Positions 18,622 through 27,117 of a stretch of 64,000 nt of DNA are shown here, in pieces. Made by a program: the position numbers and the translations under genes. The stretch spans positions 186,001 to 250,000 of the forward strand of contig NZ_JAGGKM010000003.1 of the NCBI RefSeq assembly GCF_017873715.1, in the 5' to 3' direction. The notes beneath the pieces were generated by a model. That model ran no database searches and was not told the DNA's origin. It saw nothing but the letters and a program-made list of their open reading frames with translations. The stretch's first letter is position 1, and each line of letters starts with the position of its first letter. The DNA comes from Cytobacillus luteolus. GTDB lineage: Bacteria > Bacillota > Bacilli > Bacillales > Bacillaceae_L.

Positions 18622-18648
18622 TAACCCCCATTATGGGGGTTTTTTCTT
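18622..18648 (+). terminator. Terminator of the pan operon
   Basis: The stem AACCCCCAT with ATGGGGGTT is followed by T6. Confidence 0.92.
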
Positions 18649-18703
18649 TAGTATAGGAAGTATATTTTCTATAATTGAAAAGACTACTATATGAGTACTA
18701 ATT

Positions 18704-18750
18704 GTGGGTGACAGAACACTATAATACCCACCTGATGCTGAGGTGTTTTT
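18704..18750 (+). promoter_or_regulatory. Overlapping hairpins in the dinG leader
   Basis: GTGGGT (18704-18709) can pair with ACCCAC (18726-18731). CACCT (18729-18733) can pair with AGGTG (18741-18745), which is the ribosome site of dinG and is followed by T7. The two pairings share CAC and exclude each other. A TATAAT at 18720-18725 could also be a -10 element, in which case the first arm would not be transcribed. Confidence 0.4.
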
Positions 18751-18752
18751 TT

Positions 18753-21566
18753 ATGAATCAACGATACGTAGTTGTTGATCTAGAGACAACAGGAAACTCT
18801 CCTAAAAAAGGAGATAAAATCATACAGTTTGCGGCAGTAGTAATAGAGGATGGAGAGATTGTAGAACGTTTTGCAAGTTTTATAAATCCCGGCAGAGAGA
18901 TTCCTCCTTTTATAGAGCAATTTACAGGCATATCAAATCAGGTTGTACATAATGCTCCAAGCTTTCAATTAATTGCACCTGAAATTGAGTCACTATTAGA
19001 AGGGGCTTACTTTGTAGCTCATAACGTTCCATTTGACTTAACCTTTCTTCAGGAGGAGCTTATAAATAGCGGTTGCAAACCTTTTGAGGGTCCGACGCTA
19101 GATACAGTTGAATTGGCTAGAATCGTTATACCTTCAACTGATAGCTATAAACTTGGGCAACTTGCTGAAAATTTCTCGTTAGCTCATGATAACCCTCATC
19201 AAGCTGATAGTGACGCAGAAGTAACTGCAGAAATACTATTGAAAATATTATTGAAACTAAGAGAGTTACCTCTTGTAACTTGTACTAGGTTGCTACAATA
19301 TGCAACTTACTTAAAAAGTGATTTACATAAAATACTATCGCAAATTATTGAGGAAAAGGAAACTATGCCCCATAGAGATTCTGAAAGTTATGATGTGTAT
19401 CGGGGCATTGCTTTAAAGAAAAAAGACAAAATTATCCATGACAGATCAATCAGTGATGTTAATTATGATTCCATAAAAAAGGATCTATTTAGTAATGAAG
19501 GACATCTCTCAAATCATATTCAGCAGTATGAAGAAAGAGAAGGTCAATTAAAAATGATGGACACTATAATGCAGGCTTTTCTGGAGCAAAAACATTCGAT
19601 TGTTGAAGCTGGAACTGGAATTGGAAAGTCTTTTGCATATTTATTACCAGCAATTCTATTTGCGAAGCAGACTGGACGCACCATTATCATTAGTACTAAA
19701 ACGATTCAACTACAACAACAATTAATTGATCATGAAATCCCAATCCTTTCAAACACTATACCATTACCATTTCAGGCTACCGTACTAAAAGGACGAGGTC
19801 ACTATCTCTGTTTAAGGAGATTTGAACAGGTATTATATGAGCAAGAATCAAACTACGATATGATATTAGCAAAGGCTCAGATACTTGTTTGGTTAACAGA
19901 GACGGAAACTGGGGACGTAGATGAATTGAATTTGCCTTCAGGTGGGAAGCTTTTATGGAACCGAATAAAAAGTGAAAAAAATAGTAATTTAGGAAAAGAA
20001 TGCCCCTGGAGATCTCGCTGTTTTTATAGAAGAGCAAAGAGGCAAGCTCAACAATCCGAAATCATTATTACAAATCACTCTCTTCTGTTTGCTGATTTAC
20101 TATCAGAAGGAGATATCTTACCTGGTTATGAAGAAGTAATCATTGATGAGGCACATCATTTAGAAACAGTCGCAAGCAGCCATTTAGGTATTAAATTAGA
20201 TTATCTAGATGTTACAAATTTACTCTCAAGACTTGGTTTTAGTGATTCAAAAGATTTAGTAGGAAATGTGATAAAAATTTTTCGAGGGATAGGCCTTGAC
20301 ACAGATCATACTTTTCCATTAATTGAATCATTGAATAAAGAAATCAAACAGCAATTGGATGATCTATTTACTGAAATTAGAACCTTTGCACTAGAGCATC
20401 ACAAACAAGTCCAAACATCTATAAATCGAGTAAATATTCCCTTAGATGAATCGGTTCAGAATGATCAATCCTGGGGGAGAATTGTTGAAACAATGTTGCA
20501 TTTATCGACGAATATAGATTCTTTATATACGGTAGTCAATAACCAATATGACTCGTTTAAATCATTACAAAAGTTAGTGACACCCATGCAAAAAGGAACA
20601 ATCTATGACTATTTTTCTGTTGTCGAATCAATTAAATCAATTAATGAAAAACTAACATTATTATTGTTAGGCAAACAAAGTAATATGGTTTCATGGGTTG
20701 AGGCAGATACAAAAGGCGCTAAAAATGCTGCTTATTTATTTAGTCAGCCAATAAATATATCTGAAGAACTAAAAGCTACATTCTTTTCCAGAAAGAAATC
20801 AATTATTTTAACCTCGGCTACATTATCAATTAAAGGTTCATTTGAGTTTATGATAGAACGATTAGGATTATCGGATTACAAGCCTTTTGCAGTTACCATC
20901 CCATCTCCTTTTAATTATAAAGAGCAGGCGGCTGTACTTATTCCGAATGACCTACCTGAAATTAATGAAGTAACAGAAGATGAATACGTGCACGCTATTT
21001 CTATTCACATTGCTGAAATTGCCTTGAAAACAAACGGTAGAATGTTAATTTTATTTACTTCCTATGACATGCTTAAGAAAACACATTCCACATTAAAAGA
21101 ACTAGCTTTCTTAGAGGATTTTGTCATAATTGGCCAAGGAGTTAGTAGTGGAAGTCGAACAAAGCTTACAAAGAATTTCCAGGCTTTTGAAAAGTCTATT
21201 CTATTGGGAACAAATAGTTTTTGGGAAGGTGTTGACATCCCAGGAGAGGATTTAACAGCACTTGTTATTGTAAGGCTTCCATTCAGCCCACCTACTGATC
21301 CAATGTATGCTACGCATGCAAAGCGTATAAAAGAGAGTGGAGGTAACCCTTTCAAAGAATTGGCATTACCTGAGGCAATATTGCGCTTCAAGCAAGGATT
21401 TGGTCGATTGGTACGTTCTAAGCAAGACCATGGAGTTGTGTTCATATTTGATCGAAGAATTACTTCAACCTCGTATGGAAACCAATTTATTAAGGCACTT
21501 CCTGAGGTGTCAGTTATTGAAAATTCACTAACTAATTTGTTAGAAACAATTGATAAATGGATATGA
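18753..21566 (+). CDS. dinG: DinG-type 3'-5' exonuclease/helicase
   Basis: This 937-residue protein joins an N-terminal DEDD exonuclease (VVDLETTG near residue 9; AHNVPFDLTF near 89; HQADSDAE near 149) to an XPD/DinG-like superfamily 2 helicase (Walker A EAGTGIGKS near 286; IIDEAHHLE; C-terminal GFGRLVRS). This architecture is the Bacillus/Staphylococcus DinG type. In the iron-sulfur region I find only three cysteines (about 353, 417, 423), not four, so a complete [4Fe-4S] site is unlikely. ATG 18753 is preferred: the N-terminus then starts directly at the exonuclease domain. Confidence 0.92.
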   Translation: MNQRYVVVDLETTGNSPKKGDKIIQFAAVVIEDGEIVERFASFINPGREIPPFIEQFTGISNQVVHNAPSFQLIAPEIESLLEGAYFVAHNVPFDLTFLQEELINSGCKPFEGPTLDTVELARIVIPSTDSYKLGQLAENFSLAHDNPHQADSDAEVTAEILLKILLKLRELPLVTCTRLLQYATYLKSDLHKILSQIIEEKETMPHRDSESYDVYRGIALKKKDKIIHDRSISDVNYDSIKKDLFSNEGHLSNHIQQYEEREGQLKMMDTIMQAFLEQKHSIVEAGTGIGKSFAYLLPAILFAKQTGRTIIISTKTIQLQQQLIDHEIPILSNTIPLPFQATVLKGRGHYLCLRRFEQVLYEQESNYDMILAKAQILVWLTETETGDVDELNLPSGGKLLWNRIKSEKNSNLGKECPWRSRCFYRRAKRQAQQSEIIITNHSLLFADLLSEGDILPGYEEVIIDEAHHLETVASSHLGIKLDYLDVTNLLSRLGFSDSKDLVGNVIKIFRGIGLDTDHTFPLIESLNKEIKQQLDDLFTEIRTFALEHHKQVQTSINRVNIPLDESVQNDQSWGRIVETMLHLSTNIDSLYTVVNNQYDSFKSLQKLVTPMQKGTIYDYFSVVESIKSINEKLTLLLLGKQSNMVSWVEADTKGAKNAAYLFSQPINISEELKATFFSRKKSIILTSATLSIKGSFEFMIERLGLSDYKPFAVTIPSPFNYKEQAAVLIPNDLPEINEVTEDEYVHAISIHIAEIALKTNGRMLILFTSYDMLKKTHSTLKELAFLEDFVIIGQGVSSGSRTKLTKNFQAFEKSILLGTNSFWEGVDIPGEDLTALVIVRLPFSPPTDPMYATHAKRIKESGGNPFKELALPEAILRFKQGFGRLVRSKQDHGVVFIFDRRITSTSYGNQFIKALPEVSVIENSLTNLLETIDKWI

Positions 21567-21643
21567 TGGTAAGGTAACCGGGTAATAGGATAATTTTTAG
21601 TCAATAACACAGGCTAAATCTAGCGACTATTGGAGGGATAACT

Positions 21644-22492
21644 GTGAGGATTTTGGTGTTATTGGTCCTATTTCAGTCTTTGTTTCTTTCTGCTTTTTCA
21701 GGCTCTGAAATACCTACAGAAATTGAAAAGGTTGATCTTAAGCTTTCTAATAAGGAACTTGCAATCACTTTTTTAAATTTATCAAGTGGTGAGGCCACTC
21801 TTATTCAACATGGTAACGGAGAAAATGTGCTCATTAACGCTGGAGGACCAGAAACCCAAGATGAATTAGAAAGGCTCTTAAAGATGTACAATGTGTCACT
21901 AGTTAAATCAATTATTATTACAAAGGAAGATCAGCAATACCAATCAAATCTAGAATGGTTAACGAAAAGATATCCAACTAGCAAAGTAGTAATTGGCGAG
22001 CAGTTTGCCATACCTGCCTTTTTATCGAAAGAAAGAATTATTAAGTTGAAAAAGGATGATTCTCACCCTATTGTCCCTTTACTAAAGGCTAAGGTGGTAC
22101 ATGAGGGTTTAAGTTCAGATGGGCTCCAAAGCTATGATCTGTTTTTTGAATTGGGAAGACACTACCTGCTATATATGTCAACCGGGAATATTAATGCTGA
22201 GATGTCTTTACTTACAAATGAGGAATTATCAAAGGTTAACATTATTAAAATTCCAAACTTTGCACAAAATGACGGATCTTCCCAAGAGTTTATTGAACAT
22301 ATTGATCCTCAGGTAGCTATTATTTTTACTAAAAAAAATCTAAACCCAAGCCCTGATGTTATGGAAAGATTGAAGGAAACTTGGATCGATACTTATATGA
22401 CTAAACAATTTGGTAATATAACAATAAAAGCAAATCAGAATGAATATGAGGTAATTACCATTTCAATTGAAAGTTCCCAAGAAGTTAAGTAA
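21644..22492 (+). CDS. Secreted ComEC-like metallo-beta-lactamase-fold protein lacking metal ligands
   Basis: This 282-residue protein has an N-terminal signal sequence (MRILVLLVLFQSLFLSAFSG). The following region aligns by eye with the metallo-beta-lactamase domain found at the C-terminus of ComEC: FLNLSSGEATLIQHGNGEN then VLINAGG, corresponding to VGQGDS...LIDTGG. The usual HxHxDH zinc motif is absent; the place is taken by IITKEDQQYQSN. It is therefore probably catalytically inactive or uses another site. Start GTG 21644 has GGAGGG upstream. It lies between dinG and ypmA and ends in its own terminator. Function unknown. Confidence 0.55.
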   Translation: MRILVLLVLFQSLFLSAFSGSEIPTEIEKVDLKLSNKELAITFLNLSSGEATLIQHGNGENVLINAGGPETQDELERLLKMYNVSLVKSIIITKEDQQYQSNLEWLTKRYPTSKVVIGEQFAIPAFLSKERIIKLKKDDSHPIVPLLKAKVVHEGLSSDGLQSYDLFFELGRHYLLYMSTGNINAEMSLLTNEELSKVNIIKIPNFAQNDGSSQEFIEHIDPQVAIIFTKKNLNPSPDVMERLKETWIDTYMTKQFGNITIKANQNEYEVITISIESSQEVK

Positions 22493-22501
22493 AACAAAAA
22501 A

Positions 22502-22530
22502 AGACTGCCACGAGAAGTGGCAGTTTTATT
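22502..22530 (+). terminator. Terminator after the ComEC-like gene
   Basis: The perfect 8-bp stem ACTGCCAC with GTGGCAGT is followed by TTTATT. Confidence 0.85.
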
Positions 22531-22568
22531 AACGGTGTGGGTTAGGAGATATTTTTTAACTAAAATTA

Positions 22569-22597
22569 TTATCGTAAAGGTTATCACCTGTTATAAT
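22569..22597 (+). promoter_or_regulatory. Putative promoter of ypmA-ypmB-aspB
   Basis: A perfect TATAAT (22592-22597) has a weak -35 (TTATCG, 22569-22574) at 17-bp spacing, in the 213-bp gap before ypmA. Confidence 0.45.
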
Positions 22598-22705
22598 GGT
22601 AAAGGATACAACTTCGTAATGTTGTTGTAGTTATATTGTTACCGAAGACTTGAAAGCATATGAGTAACAAAATTTGTGATTAGTACCTTTAGGAGGACAT
22701 GAATA

Positions 22706-22876
22706 ATGGAAAGTAAAATTGAAGTACTCTCAACCGTAAAAGTCCAGAACTCTCCAGACCTTTATAAAATTGTGGACAGCCTAAATAGAACGCTTAAAAC
22801 GAAAGATTTGATGTTCGGACTTGCGCTAGATATGAAAGATCAGAATACAGCTATTTTTACAATTTATCGTACATGA
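22706..22876 (+). CDS. ypmA: DUF4264 family protein YpmA
   Basis: This is a 56-residue protein beginning MESKIEVLSTVKVQ and ending with FTIYRT. Size, sequence style and position immediately before ypmB match Bacillus YpmA (DUF4264). Ribosome site AGGAGG lies upstream of ATG 22706. The next gene starts 9 bp after its stop. Function unknown. Confidence 0.85.
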   Translation: MESKIEVLSTVKVQNSPDLYKIVDSLNRTLKTKDLMFGLALDMKDQNTAIFTIYRT

Positions 22877-22885
22877 TGTGATCAG

Positions 22886-23356
22886 ATGAAAAAATGGATT
22901 TTTCTTTCTATATTGATTTTAGTTATCGGATTTTGGCAAGCCATTAGTGTTTACATTACAGCAATGGAGCCAAAACGTGAAATAGAGCAACAAGCAATTG
23001 AAATTGCTAGAGCACAAGCCAACATACATACCATTTATGAAGTTACTACATATTATGGATCAGAGTCGTATCAGGTAGTTCAGGGGATCTCTGACGAAAA
23101 TGTACCTTTGATCGTTTGGATTGCTGAGAATTCAGACGAGATTGTTATTAAAAGACAAGATGAGGGTTTACGTAAAGAAGATGTAGTCAATCGCTTAGTG
23201 AGCGAAAGGAATCCACAAGAGATTCGTTCAGTAAGGCTTGGGATGGAGAAAAATATTCCACTTTGGGAAGTTATTTATCTTAACGAAAATAACCGATTAA
23301 CTTATTACTATAGTGATTTTGAAACTGGAGATTTACTGAAAAGGACTACTCCATAA
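22886..23356 (+). CDS. ypmB: DUF5590 family protein YpmB
   Basis: This 156-residue protein has an N-terminal membrane anchor or signal (KKWIFLSILILVIGFWQAI) and an extracytoplasmic domain with two PepSY-like halves, matching YpmB. It lies between ypmA and aspB as in B. subtilis. The ribosome site before ATG 22886 is weak, suggesting coupling to ypmA. No catalytic motif is seen and the role is unknown. Confidence 0.85.
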   Translation: MKKWIFLSILILVIGFWQAISVYITAMEPKREIEQQAIEIARAQANIHTIYEVTTYYGSESYQVVQGISDENVPLIVWIAENSDEIVIKRQDEGLRKEDVVNRLVSERNPQEIRSVRLGMEKNIPLWEVIYLNENNRLTYYYSDFETGDLLKRTTP

Positions 23357-23378
23357 ATATAAACAGGGGGAACGATAA

Positions 23379-24563
23379 ATGAAATTAGCTAAAAGAGTAT
23401 CGACGCTTACTCCTTCTTCTACACTAGAGATTACAGCAAAAGCAAAAGAATTAAAAGAAGCGGGGCATGATGTAATTGGACTTGGAGCAGGTGAACCTGA
23501 TTTCAATACACCACAACATATTATTCAAGCTGCATCAGATGCAATGAACAAAGGCTTTACTAAATATACACCAACAGGTGGTTTACCAGCACTTAAAAAA
23601 TCCATTATTGATAAATTTAAAAAAGATCAAAATATAACCTATAATCCAAACGAAATTATTGTGTGTTCAGGCGCAAAACATGCTCTTTATACTTTATTTC
23701 AGGTTATTCTTGATGAGGATGATGAAGTCATCATACCAACTCCATATTGGGTTAGTTATCCTGAACAGGTGAAACTAGCTGGCGGTAAGCCTGTTTACGT
23801 GGACGGCGTTGAAGAAAACGAATTTAAAATTACCCCAGAACAGTTAAAAGGGGCAATTACTGAGCGTACTAAGGCAGTCATTATAAACTCTCCAAGTAAC
23901 CCAACTGGGATGATTTACTCAAAAGAAGAGCTTGAAGAAATTGGCAGAGTATGTCTTGAAAACAACATATTAATTGTGTCAGATGAAATTTACGAAAAAC
24001 TAACGTATAACCGTAAACACTATTCCATCGCGGAGCTTTCACCAGAATTAAAGGAAGCTACAATTGTCATTAATGGAGTTTCAAAATCACATTCTATGAC
24101 CGGTTGGCGTATCGGGTATGCAGCAGGTAACAAAGAAATAATTAATGCTATGACCAATTTGGCTAGTCATAGTACGTCAAATCCAACGTCAATTGCTCAA
24201 TATGGTACGATTGCGGCCTATAATGGTTCACAAGAACCTGTAGAAGAAATGAGAAAGGCTTTTGAAGAGCGATTAGATATCATTCATACAAAGTTGATTC
24301 AGATTCCTGGTTTTACTTGTATTAAGCCACAAGGTGCATTTTATCTCTTTGCAAACGCAAAAGAAGCATCATTAGCAGCAGGCTATGAAAGTGTAGACCA
24401 ATTTGTTGCTGCACTACTTGAAGAAGAGAAAGTGGCTCTAATACCCGGCTCTGGTTTTGGTGCCCCTGATTATGTTCGTTTATCATATGCAACGTCATTA
24501 GAATTACTGGAAAAAGCAATTGAACGTATTTATCAATTCATGAATAGAAAAATGCACAATTAA
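23379..24563 (+). CDS. aspB: Aspartate aminotransferase
   Basis: This class I PLP-dependent aminotransferase (394 residues) interconverts aspartate and oxaloacetate with glutamate/2-oxoglutarate. The PLP-binding lysine is in VSKSHSMTGWRIGYAAG; other fold-type I signatures are INSPSNPTGM and LSYATS with the substrate-binding Arg just before. ATG 23379 has AGGGGGAA upstream. It ends the ypmA-ypmB-aspB unit at a strong terminator. Confidence 0.95.
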   Translation: MKLAKRVSTLTPSSTLEITAKAKELKEAGHDVIGLGAGEPDFNTPQHIIQAASDAMNKGFTKYTPTGGLPALKKSIIDKFKKDQNITYNPNEIIVCSGAKHALYTLFQVILDEDDEVIIPTPYWVSYPEQVKLAGGKPVYVDGVEENEFKITPEQLKGAITERTKAVIINSPSNPTGMIYSKEELEEIGRVCLENNILIVSDEIYEKLTYNRKHYSIAELSPELKEATIVINGVSKSHSMTGWRIGYAAGNKEIINAMTNLASHSTSNPTSIAQYGTIAAYNGSQEPVEEMRKAFEERLDIIHTKLIQIPGFTCIKPQGAFYLFANAKEASLAAGYESVDQFVAALLEEEKVALIPGSGFGAPDYVRLSYATSLELLEKAIERIYQFMNRKMHN

Positions 24564-24573
24564 TAAATTGAGC

Positions 24574-24603
24574 AAAAACCCTCAGAATTGAGGGTTTTTA
24601 TTT
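24574..24603 (+). terminator. Terminator after aspB
   Basis: The stem AAAAACCCTCA with TGAGGGTTTTT, loop GAAT, runs into T5. Confidence 0.9.
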
Positions 24604-24682
24604 TACCAAAATTTCAACTCCAATTATTTCATTCTTATCTCGTCCCAGCAGTTCATGTTATACTAGAAAAGAGGTGTATTGA

Positions 24683-25393
24683 ATGAACTATGATAACTTT
24701 ATTGACTGGTTTCAACAAGGAAGTGTAGCAATACCTAAATTACTACTACAAAATTATAAAAATTTAAACTTAAATGAAGAAGAGTTTATGGTCGTTTTAC
24801 AGGTTTTAAATTTTATTGAAAGTGGAAACACCTTTCCTACTCCAACCGAACTCTCTAGCAATATGACCCTTTCTACGACAAGGTGTACAGAAATATTAAG
24901 ACACCTTCTACAAAAAGGCTATCTAGCGATTGAAGAAGACTACCATGAAAAATCCATTATTGTTGAAAAGTATTCTTTAAAACCTCTTTGGGTTAAACTT
25001 TTTCACTACTTAATGTCAGAGACTATAGAACAGGAAAAAACAGTGGTTCAAAGAGAGGAACAAAGTCTTTATACAATTTTTGAACAAGAGTTTGGACGAC
25101 CATTATCTCCGTTTGAGTGTGAGTCGTTATCTATGTGGATTGACCAAGATCATCATGATCCTATTATAATAAAAGCTGCTCTAAGAGAAGCAGTTATGTC
25201 AGGTAAATTGAATTTCCGTTATATCGATCGAATTTTATTTGAATGGAAAAAGAACGGTATACAAACAATTGAACAAGCGCAAGCACATTCCAAAAAATTT
25301 CGTCAACATAGCCAAAAGCAAAAACAAGTAGACCAGAATACTACGAAGGAATACGAAAGAACAATTCCATTTTACAATTGGCTTGAAAGCTAA
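24683..25393 (+). CDS. dnaD: DNA replication initiation protein DnaD
   Basis: DnaD acts in chromosome replication initiation and restart with DnaA/PriA and DnaB. The 236-residue protein shows the N-terminal winged-helix domain (LSSNMTLSTTRCTEILRHL) and a C-terminal DnaB_2 domain with FEQEFGRPLSPFECE and the YxxxIxxxW motif (YIDRILFEW). The dnaD-nth-ypoC order is the B. subtilis order. ATG 24683 has GAGGTG upstream. Confidence 0.95.
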   Translation: MNYDNFIDWFQQGSVAIPKLLLQNYKNLNLNEEEFMVVLQVLNFIESGNTFPTPTELSSNMTLSTTRCTEILRHLLQKGYLAIEEDYHEKSIIVEKYSLKPLWVKLFHYLMSETIEQEKTVVQREEQSLYTIFEQEFGRPLSPFECESLSMWIDQDHHDPIIIKAALREAVMSGKLNFRYIDRILFEWKKNGIQTIEQAQAHSKKFRQHSQKQKQVDQNTTKEYERTIPFYNWLES

Positions 25394-25445
25394 GAGAGAA
25401 TTTCTTTCTTAAGCTTTTTTAAATTCATACGATAGGAGAAACGAT

Positions 25446-26096
25446 ATGTTAACAAAAGCACAAATAAGGCATTGTTTAGATACTATGGGAGAAATGTTTC
25501 CAGACGCTCATTGTGAGTTAAACCATAGTAACCCTTTCGAATTAGTGATTGCTGTTGCTTTATCTGCGCAATGTACAGATGGACTTGTAAACAAAGTAAC
25601 TAAGTCTCTTTTTGAAAAATATAAAAAACCGGAAGATTATTTAGCGGTATCTTTAGAGGAATTACAACAAGATATACGTTCAATTGGCTTATATAGAAAC
25701 AAGGCAAAAAATATTCGGAAATTATGCGAAATGCTTATTTACGAATATGGTGGTGTTTTACCTCAGGATCGCGATGAATTAACGAAGTTTCCCGGTGTAG
25801 GGAGAAAAACGGCCAATGTAGTTGTATCAGTGGCTTTTGGTATTCCTGCCATCGCAGTGGACACACATGTAGAGAGAGTTAGCAAACGATTAGCCATTTG
25901 TAGATGGAAGGATTCCGTGCTTGAAGTAGAAAAAACATTAATGAAAAAAGTACCTCGTGATGAATGGGGAGTAACACATCATCGTTTGATCTTTTTTGGA
26001 AGATATCATTGTAAAGCTCAATCTCCTCAATGCGAGGTGTGTCCTTTACTAGATGTATGTCGTGAAGGTAAAAAACGAATGAAGGATAAGGTTTGA
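25446..26096 (+). CDS. nth: Endonuclease III
   Basis: Nth is a DNA glycosylase/AP lyase for oxidised pyrimidines. The helix-hairpin-helix LTKFPGVGRKTANVV contains the catalytic Lys and AVDTHVERV the catalytic Asp. The C-terminal cysteines of YHCKAQSPQCEVCPLLDVC give the C-x6-C-x2-C-x5-C iron-sulfur loop. Its 216 residues are normal. ypoC begins 4 bp downstream. Confidence 0.96.
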   Translation: MLTKAQIRHCLDTMGEMFPDAHCELNHSNPFELVIAVALSAQCTDGLVNKVTKSLFEKYKKPEDYLAVSLEELQQDIRSIGLYRNKAKNIRKLCEMLIYEYGGVLPQDRDELTKFPGVGRKTANVVVSVAFGIPAIAVDTHVERVSKRLAICRWKDSVLEVEKTLMKKVPRDEWGVTHHRLIFFGRYHCKAQSPQCEVCPLLDVCREGKKRMKDKV

Positions 26097-26100
26097 AAAT

Positions 26101-26646
26101 ATGAGTGATACCGTTGAATTATTGCTGCCTGAATCTTTTTTACATCCGTTATTTTATCAAAATACAACAACAATCCAATTTAACAAACAAGTAAGCTATG
26201 AAGAAGGACTGGAAAAGGATTATTTTTTATTTGATATTGCTGCTACTGTTTTAACTCAGAACGAGTTCAATGCACCTTGGATAAATAAAAAAGACGCAGT
26301 AACTACTGTACTAAAAAAATGGAAGTTACAAAAAGAAATAATTGGGGAGTTTTTCAAAAAAAGGGATCGTGCTTCAGCTAAAGTACCAATGATACGTTCA
26401 CTATCTTATTTAATTTGTTGCTTGAATTGGGTAAATGAGAAACCTGTATGTTCTCTCAAAAATATCAATTCGATGATTGTTTGTTTAAAGTATAAGCCGA
26501 TTAATGTAGCAGAGAGACTATCCTTTATTACTGACAATCCAAATCATTACCATTCATATATTCAACTTTCACAACTATTCGAGGAGTTCGAAAAGCAATT
26601 TTATAAAATTGAAAGTTTAAAAAAAGCATCCCCCAATCCACAATAA
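26101..26646 (+). CDS. ypoC: YpoC family protein
   Basis: This 181-residue hypothetical protein lies immediately after nth, as ypoC does in Bacillus. It contains the segment FKKRDRASAKVPMIRSLSYLICCLNW and is otherwise without recognisable motifs or membrane segments. Function unknown; the name rests on position and general similarity. Confidence 0.8.
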   Translation: MSDTVELLLPESFLHPLFYQNTTTIQFNKQVSYEEGLEKDYFLFDIAATVLTQNEFNAPWINKKDAVTTVLKKWKLQKEIIGEFFKKRDRASAKVPMIRSLSYLICCLNWVNEKPVCSLKNINSMIVCLKYKPINVAERLSFITDNPNHYHSYIQLSQLFEEFEKQFYKIESLKKASPNPQ

Positions 26647-26652
26647 TAAAAA

Positions 26653-26684
26653 ATACCCACACCAACCAATAGGAGTGGGTATCT
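26653..26684 (-). terminator. Terminator of the small membrane protein gene (minus strand)
   Basis: The stem ATACCCAC with GTGGGTAT is followed by a T-run only when read on the minus strand. It lies between the convergent ypoC and 26688-26846. Confidence 0.7.
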
Positions 26685-26687
26685 CAT

Positions 26688-26846
26688 TCAATTTTGCGAA
26701 GCATATTTCAATTGCTTTCGTTTCACCTCTGGATTCAACTTCTCACTAAGCTTCTCAAAAGGATATACAAACAAAGCGTAACCTCCAAATGCAACTGTTA
26801 CCGACAACAAAACTGTTACCTCTAACGTTTTTTCAATAACTTTCAT
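26688..26846 (-). CDS. Small single-span membrane protein
   Basis: This is a 52-residue protein with one membrane helix (VTVLLSVTVAFGGYALFVYP) and a charged C-terminal tail (EKLSEKLNPEVKRKQLKY). The start at 26846 is chosen because AAGGGGTG precedes it by 6 nt; an upstream extension lacks a site. It lies downstream of ponA on the same strand but behind the ponA terminator, so it is probably transcribed separately. Not recognised. Confidence 0.6.
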   Translation of the reverse strand: MKVIEKTLEVTVLLSVTVAFGGYALFVYPFEKLSEKLNPEVKRKQLKYASQN

Positions 26847-27072
26847 TTTTTTCACCCCTTTGTACGTTTTTATACCTTCATTAATCATAATGAAATACAT
26901 ACTTGTACCACAAACAGGGTAAGAGGGCATATTATTGCTTCTGTAAGCGGGAGACTTGCTAAAGGGCAGTTCAACAACCCTATTTATATAAATCCTCTAG
27001 ATTATGCCCGTATCCTCTGTATACCTCAAAAAATGCTAATATTCACTAAAATGGTGCATTTTCTAAGGGAAA

Positions 27073-27114
27073 TAAAAAAGGAGCTAGGATTTTTATAATT
27101 CCTGCTCCTTTTTA
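27073..27114 (-). terminator. Terminator of recU-ponA
   Basis: On the minus strand the stem AAAAAGGAGC-AGGA pairs with TCCT-GCTCCTTTTTT (one bulged base), with a T-run. Confidence 0.8.
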
Positions 27115-27117
27115 CTA

